A DNA stretch of 64,000 nucleotides from Trichobilharzia regenti (taxonomy: Eukaryota; Platyhelminthes; Trematoda; Strigeidida; Schistosomatidae): NCBI GenBank assembly GCA_944472135.2, contig CALYDD020000409.1:62001-126000 (forward strand), given 5' to 3'. Positions 56,700-64,000 of the stretch are shown in pieces. Position 1 is the stretch's first letter. Every line of letters begins with the position of its first letter. The position numbers and the translations under genes are program-made. Below the pieces are notes generated by a model. That model was not told the origin of the DNA, ran no database searches, and worked only from the letters and a program-made list of their open reading frames with translations.

Positions 56700-58445
56700 G
56701 AAGGCAGATGTTGACGAAAGCTTCCAGTCTATCGGAAATAACATTCGCACAACATAAGTCAAGTTTCTGAAGTAGGGAGGAGTACTTGTGTGAAACTGGT
56801 GTTTATAGTTGGCATTTCTTTCATTTCCTTCAGTGCCACAAACAATCATTCCGGATTAAGAATAGCAAACGCCTGTTTGCCTTTTCCGGTGTTCTCCGAC
56901 ACTGACATCCTTATTCATACCACTTGGAATCTCAAACATGCTAAAGAGGTATATGAAAAAGACGACTCACATTGGATTTCCCTAAATAATAAAAGTGGTT
57001 AGTACTTGTTCTTATTGCTTCAGTATCTTCACCACCACTGCCTGATGCATTTTCACCTCACATTCTGCCGACTCCGTCGTTGTAACACTGATACATAATC
57101 TTCAACCCCCTTCAATGTTCGAATGATTTATATAGAAACATGTGTAAATTACATTGGTAGCCTAGGCAATATACATCATGAAATTGGGAAAAAGAAAAGG
57201 AAGAATAATAGACCATAACAAAATAAGACCCATTTTGTTTAAATTTGATATTTTTTATTTGTGTTCCGTGTAAGAATCCTCATTATCATCCTACTTCTTA
57301 GCTGGTGATTCGCTCCATCACGTTTAGAATCTACTGTATAAAAGATTGCAGTCTGGCAGTGTCTACTGGTAATATCACTTCTGGTAAACATTTCAGCCTC
57401 ATTAGTTTTTGAAATAGACAAAAGTGTTAACCACTAGTATTTGGAAATATATTGATTATTCTGGCAGACTTAGGCTTCCAGGAGATAAAAGGTACACCTT
57501 GTCTAACCTCCCGATCTAAAAAGTACAGGTTACCTGACAGACATCTATCTACCAACATCAGCTTCCTACGGCTACTACTCAAAATGCAAATCATCCATAA
57601 ATTATTAGTGACTTTCAAGTTCTGAAGATGAAGCAGCCAAACCACTGGAGGAATGAATGTGGTAACTTTCTGCACAACCTTGAGCACTGACCCTTTCAAG
57701 TTATCATCATCACAGATTGTGAAGTGAAACTTTCATATGGTGCACAAATCAAAAATATCAAATTAAAATATAAACGACGTCATTTCTGTCTGATCTTGTC
57801 TTGTTTGTTTTGCTCAGTTCAGACTGAATGGTATGTGGCTAACTGGCCAATTCACATATGTGTGTAGTCAGAGAAACTTCAAAGTGTGCACGTGTGTGTC
57901 TGTGTCTGTGTGAGAGCAACAGTGAAATGATAACTTGTTTTGCAATAACATTTTTGAGACTCCTAGGCTGTTTTCTTCTTATTTATGTTACTAATTTTAG
58001 TCAGTATAATCTCGACATAACTAGACAATGCTTCAAAACAAAAGGTTTTGAGTACAGATTGTGTTAGAATTCACACAAAGAATGACATGCTATGTTAGAT
58101 TAAATATCTGTAAACTTTAAACGTCATAGGTCAGAGAATTACGTTCTGTTTGTAATTTCTCATTGAAGCTGCAGAATAAGTGTTCTTGGGTATTCATAGA
58201 AATCCTAATAAAGGTCATTTATTGATACTAAGTAATGAAAGGTCTAGGCTCAGTAGTTAATTTTGAGGCTTTTGAAATGAATCGTGCTCTAGAAATCAAT
58301 AGTTTTGAGTCGAATATTCACAAAGAAGGCAGATTTATGCATTGAATTTCAGGCATGTTCAAATCACCATAATATTCTGTGACCAGATAGATAACAGAAA
58401 TTTTTGGCTAAGTTAAACAACGGAAAACAAAATGGTGTTGTTTTA

Positions 58446-58489
58446 ACTCACGTTTCGCCATACAGTGCTGAGAATAGACTTATCAGAGT
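58446..58489 (-). ncRNA. Hammerhead-like remnant, PLE-tail type
   Basis: The minus strand reads ACT-CTGATAA ... GGC-GAAA-CGTG-AGT: stem I ACT/AGT, an almost intact core box, and the GAAA box. The cleavage triplet has changed (GTG for GTC). Confidence 0.45.
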
Positions 58490-58689
58490 AATAACAAACC
58501 CCAGTTTACAGATCTCAGCTTTTATACAGAAACTTGAATACGGTTCTTCAGCATGAAGTGATTTTATTCTGTCAAGTTGATGAATTAGTAAAGACTATAA
58601 TAAAATATGCGTGGATTGTGGAATTCGATAAGCGTGTGAATTATAAAAATACCATACGCTTAGGTGCTGAAAATGCTTATCATATTTGA

Positions 58690-58880
58690 TTTAAATTATC
58701 GTATATAAACTGAGATTTAGTAAATTCTCACTCACTATTCCTCGGATGAAGATGTTATCATTTAATAGCAAAATATCAGTGGAATAACCACAATGGCTCA
58801 GTTTTTCATTTATTTGGAATTACACAGATCTTTGTATAGCCAATACCAAAAGTTGGCCCAGCCATAAAATCTGAAATTGG
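58690..58880 (+). repeat. PLE 3' tail
   Basis: Colinear with 51,370-51,565: ctgagattt, ggatgaagatg, tttaatagcaaaatatcagt, ttttcattta, gaaattggtttggacgtgta. The hammerhead-like part is 58741-58781. Confidence 0.65.
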
Positions 58881-58881
58881 T

Positions 58882-59409
58882 TTGGACGTGTATTTACATG
58901 CTGAATAGAGAACAGTGGAACACTTCATAATGGACACTTTCAAGATTTTGAATTCATCAATCGAGATAGATGTTACTGACAAGGAATCATGACATGTTTT
59001 GACATGTTCACTTACTCTGCTCTGAAAGAAATGGTATGTTGTTATCTATGTACATGTATTGATTCAAATAATTTCAATATTAGTATATTTATTAACAAGT
59101 TTGCAACTAGAATTATCGAATGTGCAATCGACTGTGAATTGATTTATAATGGCCATGAAATTTATGTTTGCAAACCATTTAAGATAACTGTAGTACAAGT
59201 TAGCATCAGTGTGCTATATGCAACTTAAGCCGCAGTCATCTAACGGTTATAGAGCGAATTTGACAGACAACCTATTGTTAGTCAAACGCATAAATCATTC
59301 AAACTCGAATCCATCCAATTTGATGTTGGTTATGATTTAGTGTGTCACCGGTTCACATTAGTAACCTCTCCAAGTTAACCAGCTTTGTAGTTTTCTAGCC
59401 GGTCCGAAA
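58882..59409. other. Unassigned DNA
   Basis: A 79-codon frame at 58989-59228 has no recognised domain. Confidence 0.35.
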
Positions 59410-59490
59410 CTCGGTAGAAGAGGGAGGGTTAGGCGTGGGTCTAGCAACCCTACACTTCCAAACCTATTTAACTGCTTGAGAAACTTCAAC
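59410..59490 (+). repeat. Family B SINE body scrap
   Basis: Reads agagggagggttaggcgtgg and gtctagcaaccctac, matching the middle of 14621-14826. The head is lost. Confidence 0.5.
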
Positions 59491-59559
59491 ACATAGAGAA
59501 TATTTTAAAAATACAAAAATTCAAATAACAATCTTATTCTTCGCTCGAATCAGAGGGGC

Positions 59560-61380
59560 GAAATGACAAAGCAGTCTTGTGAACGCCTTCGGTAAGCCAG
59601 TCAGCCAGACGATGTGTCTTCTGTCGGTGAAAGCAAGCAACAATAAGAATGGGGATGTGGAATTTTCATACAACGTACAAGACTGGGAAGGCTGCTCAGG
59701 TATTCATTGAAATGCGAAGATATGCAAGTAAAGTTCTGGATATCAGCAAGAGAAGATAGGCTGAATGTGGACTATCGAAAATTTCAACTGGAGAGTGAGT
59801 AATGTAATCTAGTCAGCCAGACGGCGACCACGAGAACATTGAGGCAGTGAATGGCGGTCATGATGTAACCAGTGGCAGCCAAAGCCCCAATTCAGTGAGA
59901 ACCAGTGTCACCCAGGATCATGACAGTGAGGTTCAACTCAAAAGGAAGGAAACAAAGTTACAATTGTTCAATATTACGCACAGTGCTACAAACAAGTCGG
60001 AAGAAGACAGGAAAGAAGATTTTCACAGACAACTACAAACAGTAATGGACAACATCCCAAATGGAGACATCAAAATCCTTATGGGCGATTTAAATCCAAT
60101 CCAAACTAGTAGCAGATAATACAGAGGCTCTGGCTTGGCGGAATGAATGAAAACGGAGAATCATTTGGAAATTTCTGCGCTTTCAATGATTTGGTGATCG
60201 GAGGGAGCGTGTACAGTTACAACATTATACACAAAGCAACATGGATTTCGCCTGACGGACACATCACAAACCGAATAGATATCATATCAATACTGCTCAA
60301 GGAGGCGGAGGTGCGGCCTGCCGGATACATAATCGAGAAGGGGAGCTGATGTTGGCTCAGACAACCATTTAGCTAGCTCAAGAAACCTTCACTGTGAAGC
60401 TGAAATCCCCCAAAACAACAGGAGATACGGCACTGTAATTCAATCTTCAATCTGCAAGATATCTTCACTACAGATCAGATCATAAGAAAGTTGGAGACAC
60501 TACGTGGGATCACTGAAGAAACTTGACTAGGAGAACATTGAATCTCTCATATGGCGATGTTCAAGGAAACGCATACAACCCTCCTACGAATAAAAAAGAG
60601 ACAATTCAAGCAATGGCTGTCAACAAATACTTGGAAGCTAATAGAAGAGAGGAGAGGAGGATGGTGACAGAGGAGATGACTCAGTATCAAGATTGGCAAC
60701 AGAAGGAAAAGCTGAGTTCAATGTGCATTGCACCGAATAAAAGGTGAAGTGAAGAAGAATGCTAGGAAAGGAAAATGACCATTCTACGACACACTGACAG
60801 GCAACTGATGCAGAACAAGCCGTAGGGGAAAGTGATCTCATGACATCATATCAGATAATCAAGTCCATTTCTTGGAATAGATTAACGCAGATGATCAAAC
60901 CAGTAAAAGATGCTCAAGTAAACCCGATTACCAAGGAGGAGAAACAAATTAAACAATGGACTAATCACTTCGAAGGATTCTCGAGTCGACCATCACCTGC
61001 AACTCGCCGAGAAATACTATCATTGCCAGTAGGACTCACAGAACTGCCTACCAGTCAACAACAATTCTCCAATGCAAGCAGAAATTCCAAATGCGTTCAA
61101 GCTACTGAAGTCCAGTGGGGAAGGCAGCAGACAAAACTGTCTCCGAAGCACTAAAAACACACCCTGAGACTGTAGCAGATGTGCCCACGCCATTACTGCA
61201 AAAGGATTGGGAGAAAGGAAAGGTACCTACTGATTGGAAGGCCCGCTACTTCGTCAAGCTGCCAGAGAAGGACACCTTTCGCTTCACTTTGCAAGAACTA
61301 GGGTGGAATAAAATACTAAGTATCATCATCCAGGAAAGACATAAAATATCGGACTGTTATATTAGGCATGAAAATTAATT
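59560..61380 (+). pseudogene. RTE-clade LINE, right-arm copy
   Basis: The order is a decayed start with GCGIFIQRTRLGRLLR-like sequence near 59,650 (family WNVRTMYxTGKAAQ read in another frame), NEDHED/TEG-like remains, RKEDFHRQLQTVMDNIPNGD, ILMGDLN and NENGESFGNFCAFNDLVIGG. The latter is a classic RTE endonuclease block and is followed by IHKATWISPDGHITNRIDII. Then come a linker and the RT start EALKTHPETVADVPTPLLQK, KVPTDWKARYFVKLPEKDTF, with an internal deletion before NKILSIIIQERHK. The part from about 59,985 on is inside the inverted repeat. Frames are broken repeatedly. Confidence 0.85.
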
Positions 61381-61639
61381 AACTTATTCATCAAGAATCG
61401 CCATGCATCAGCCAACAATGTGCCGTCACTTCTAATCAAACGTTCATGACTCCTTCATGTCTATAGAGCTATTGCAATGAATCTCATTTTATGTGAAACC
61501 TAGTTCAATCCGTGATCAACTCGTCCAAGCAAATCTGATCCTTACATATAAACTCTTGAAAATTAATATGACGCTTGCTAGTGACTTGATTTAAGACGGA
61601 GTTTTCCTTGGAATTCTAGTGAGAAGTCGTGACAAGTAA

Positions 61640-61925
61640 GATCCAACCAGTCAAGTGTGAGGATGGATTTCCCATCGATGACACTTGTTGGTGGTCGCGC
61701 GAAATCACGAGTTGCTAGAAGTTAGAATGCATGGGTCAGTGAATCGAGTCCCAGTGGCTGATTCGCATACCAGCTTGTCTTGTATCCGGAAGCTCCCGGA
61801 TTCGATTTTTAGTAGGTGCTTACTACTGATGATTGACAAACTAGTGGGATTAAACAGCTGTCTGTCCATTACTTCCTGGTTTTCAATAGTTCTCTAACTG
61901 ACATCATTCCATGATCCACTCGTCG
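61640..61925 (+). repeat. Family A SINE in the right arm
   Basis: It has gagtcccagtggctgattcg (A-box region), a decayed B box (cccggattcgattttt), a decayed hammerhead-like block (ctactgatgattgac ... gggattaaacagctgtctgt) and a 3' part with tgacatcattccatgatcca. The left arm keeps only its 3' end. Confidence 0.75.
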
Positions 61926-62803
61926 AAACCTAATCATGTCACAGTTGAATTCGTTTCCCATTTCTGTGAAATATTGAGCAATCATCCACTTGCTTTCCAA
62001 TTTCTTCAAAATGATCTAGGATTTGAGAATGCTTACAGGGATTATCGATGTTCCTCGCCATTACATTTTCAAGCCTTTTGATTTCATCCACATGAACAGT
62101 GTCTTATCTTCACATTTTGGTTCATAAGTGTGAATTAATATCTTCCTTTCCCCACTTGTTTGCTTAACATTTAATAGTGGTGAAATGATGGTGTTCATCG
62201 TGTGAAAATAAGCTGTTATACAAGGACTGCTGAGGATTCTCATTTGTTCCTCTGAATTATGCTAATGATAGTAAATCACCACAGTATCAGCATGATTATT
62301 AGTAGGACGTTTTCATTTATTGTTATCCTATCTATTCAGAAATTAATCGATTGTCAGTTGTCACATACAAGCTCTTTGAGGAATATCTTAGGGTGTTAGC
62401 TGACCTTACACATGATGGTGAGAGGGAGAAACAACAGGACCCGGTGGAACCACAACCAAAATAATATATGCATTAGATATCTTGTTTTTGTGTGCTGTCG
62501 ACCATTGTATTTTGGCAGTCTTCTTAACTGAATCGTGAACTATTTCTCGAGGGGGAATGATTAGATTTGCGCTAGATCTATGTTTGTTTCACTTGGTTAA
62601 TTTCATTTTGCCTTGATCATTTTTTTGTCTAATGATGATACGCTCAAATAAATAGTTTTAGATGGTATTGTCTGATATTGTCTGTATTTGTAAATGGGCT
62701 GATCCGTGTTTTTAACTGTTTACCTGCTTTTTAATATTCTATGATTGTGATCACGTTGTTTTTTCACACTATGATACAATCACGTGTCATTTATTTTTCA
62801 CAG

Positions 62804-62813
62804 TATATAAAGG
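62804..62813 (+). promoter_or_regulatory. TATA box of the right gene copy
   Basis: TATATAAAGG 41 bases before the ATG at 62854. Confidence 0.6.
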
Positions 62814-63580
62814 TTTGTGTCAATTCAAATTACAATTCACACTACTTTTAACAATGAGAGTCATTTCTTGTGCTATTTGTGTTCTGCTTACTACAGGTTA
62901 GTTTATACAGCATTCTCGCCTAATGTTTCTGTAACCTAATCCCAGCTGTGGTGCTAAGATCTGTCTGTGTTGAAGTCTCGTATATTTGTATGAACAAGAC
63001 ATATCCATCTCTTCAGTCTACTGTGGCATAAAAATGATTGAACCGTGAATGCGCTTGACCAGTACTGAAGTGTTATTTGTTCAGTTTACATCTACGCGTA
63101 TATCTACAAACACTAAGCATTCGACGAAACTAGACTTATGTTATTATCCCTCGTGTTTTATGCAGCTAAGACCATACTTCTTCTCACTTGGCTGTATTGA
63201 TGAGTCACATATTACACACTGGATTTCATTTTGTGCATTTGATTCGTTTAGAAGGCATAGATTAAGTTCTATTGGTGGGAATGGTAAAAGGTTTGTTCAT
63301 TGATATTCTGTGCTCAGATTGATTATTCTGTCAGCAATTTGAGAATAAATGAAAGTTATTCATGTTTCATGCAACTGAAATCTTTCTCTTCTCACAGTGA
63401 TGTAATTGTTGTTGGTTGGTGCTGGACGCTAGAATTTAAGCAGTTTCTTTTTACAACACCATTTGTTCTGAAAGGTTGACGAAATGTACCTTAGATGCAA
63501 TCCTGTGACCAAGCAGCGGATGGGAGCAATGAGAAAGTCACTGTTACACCTCTGTAGATGAATTTACTCCTAATAATAAA
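62804..63580 (+). CDS. Candidate secreted micro-exon-type gene, right copy
   Basis: TATA box 62804, ATG 62854, first coding exon 62854-62896 (MRVISCAICVLLTT, then donor GTTAGT). A consistent model adds exons 63017-63044 (28 nt; acceptor ctcttcag, donor gtgaat), 63085-63097 (13 nt; acceptor ttgttcag, donor gtatat) and 63495-63557 (acceptor accttag). The last reads MQSCDQAADGSNEK and VTVTPL before TAG, and AATAAA follows at 63575-63580. The last exon stays open in both arms although several codons differ, as expected for a real exon. A simpler alternative splices 62896 to 62946 and stops at 63031 (42 residues). A 2-bp difference between the arms shifts that frame in the left copy, which argues against it. 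The product would be a very small Cys-containing secreted protein of unknown role. Confidence 0.5.
62854..62896 (+). CDS. First coding exon (signal peptide) of the right gene copy
   Basis: Identical to the left-arm exon. 14 codons plus one base, followed by the donor GTTAGT. Confidence 0.65.
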
Positions 63581-63904
63581 ATGTATTTGAATTGATCACA
63601 TTTTTAAAATTTGTAGAACTTCACAAAAGTTTCAAACATTTCCATCTCTGTCTAATGGGTAATTGTTTTCTCATTGAGCTCTGTACATAAACACGATCAG
63701 TGTCAATTGCTTAGGCTCAATTAAGAATATATAATAATACAATTTTCCAGCCAGGTTAATATTCTCCACTACTCACCTTTAAGAAACTGTATCTAATAAT
63801 ATATCACTGAATGTAGTTCGAATTCATATAGAAGCTCTCAAATTATGTGTAGTCAGTTTCCATCTAACCTAGAAAATTCAAGTATTGATTTGTACGGATG
63901 TGAT

Positions 63905-64000
63905 TGATTGGTTACAGGACCTCATCATGAGCTGACATCAGTAGGAGAACCTGAGGGTTTCAGATAGCTGATTCCTCCAAGATTTGGAATGTTCATCAGT
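63905..64000 (-). repeat. Family A SINE, cut by the window end
   Basis: Reads gacctcatcatgagctgaca to cagctgattcctccaagatt and gttcatcagt, the 3' part of a minus-sense family A SINE. It corresponds to 41,500-41,605 of the left arm. Confidence 0.75.

Larger units (their letters stand above)
54991..58440. other. Mostly unassigned AT-rich DNA
   Basis: It holds an (ACTG)n run, a 160-bp fold-back and a faint minus-strand RTE-like scrap at about 56,760-57,000 (GKGKQAFAILNPE, VLLPTSETW). No supported host gene. Confidence 0.4.
59985..64000. repeat. Right arm of the large inverted repeat (runs off the window)
   Basis: Reverse complement of the left arm, colinear from about 51,850 (here 59,985) out to about 41,500 (here 64,000). 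It retains empty sites for the left-arm PLE, solo LTR and gypsy insertions. Its outer end is not in the window. Confidence 0.93.

Noticed and set aside
56790..57002. Frame that looks like a secreted 70-residue protein (KLVFIVGISFISFSA)
   Set aside because: It opens at GTG, not ATG. The opposite strand reads GKGKQAFAILNPE and VLLPTSETW, a decayed RTE reverse transcriptase, so the hydrophobic start is probably antisense to a LINE.
57427..57699. 90-codon minus-strand frame as a host exon
   Set aside because: It starts at TTG, has no recognised domain and no convincing splice sites at both ends.
62946..63031. Second exon giving a 42-residue protein
   Set aside because: It is open in the right arm, but a 2-bp difference near 63,010 changes the C-terminus in the left arm. 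The region fits an intron better. Kept only as an alternative.
1..64000. CRISPR array, operons or bacterial-type regulatory sites
   Set aside because: No regularly spaced repeats. The sequence is clearly a metazoan genome rich in retroelements.

Overview
The window reads as AT-rich nuclear DNA of a blood fluke (Schistosoma or a close relative). The reasons are a degenerate copy of the hammerhead-ribozyme SINE Sm-alpha near position 680, many tRNA-derived SINEs, RTE (SR2/Perere-3-like), CR1-like (SR1-like) and Penelope-like retroelement remains, and an intact Ty3/gypsy element. The species cannot be fixed by eye. Almost all recognisable coding sequence is retroelement sequence, and most of it is broken.

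Layout. 1-8.7 kb: Sm-alpha remnant, a SINE nested in a CR1 tail, CR1 and RTE 3' halves, SINEs. 8.8-16.5 kb: a long decayed minus-strand RTE, SINEs, a decayed Penelope-like element (PLE), CR1 3' sequence. 16.8-25 kb: mostly unassigned AT-rich DNA around a head-to-head PLE pair (20.1-22.3 kb). 25-41.3 kb: SINE pairs, four RTE 3' copies (two meeting tail to tail at 35,455), PLE scraps and a third tRNA-like SINE. 41.6-46.1 kb: a full-length Ty3/gypsy element on the minus strand with one 1279-codon gag-pol frame, 338-bp LTRs that look identical, and a 4-bp target duplication.

The most interesting structure is a large inverted repeat that surrounds and contains this element. The left arm (about 41.5-51.85 kb) matches the reverse complement of the right arm (about 59.99-64.0 kb, cut by the window end), around a spacer of about 8 kb. 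Each arm carries one copy of a small secreted-protein gene candidate: a TATA box, a 43-nt first coding exon encoding a signal peptide (MRVISCAICVLLTT) that ends at a splice donor, then short candidate exons, a final exon ending ...VTVTPL-stop, and a poly(A) signal. This layout recalls schistosome micro-exon genes. The two copies are transcribed outward, away from each other.

The left arm has gained three insertions (gypsy, a 530-bp solo LTR, a PLE), and the right arm preserves the matching empty sites. This gives a relative chronology: arm duplication first, insertions later. Sequence identity is highest over the gene's first exon and upstream region and falls toward both ends of the arms, which suggests gene conversion or constraint there.
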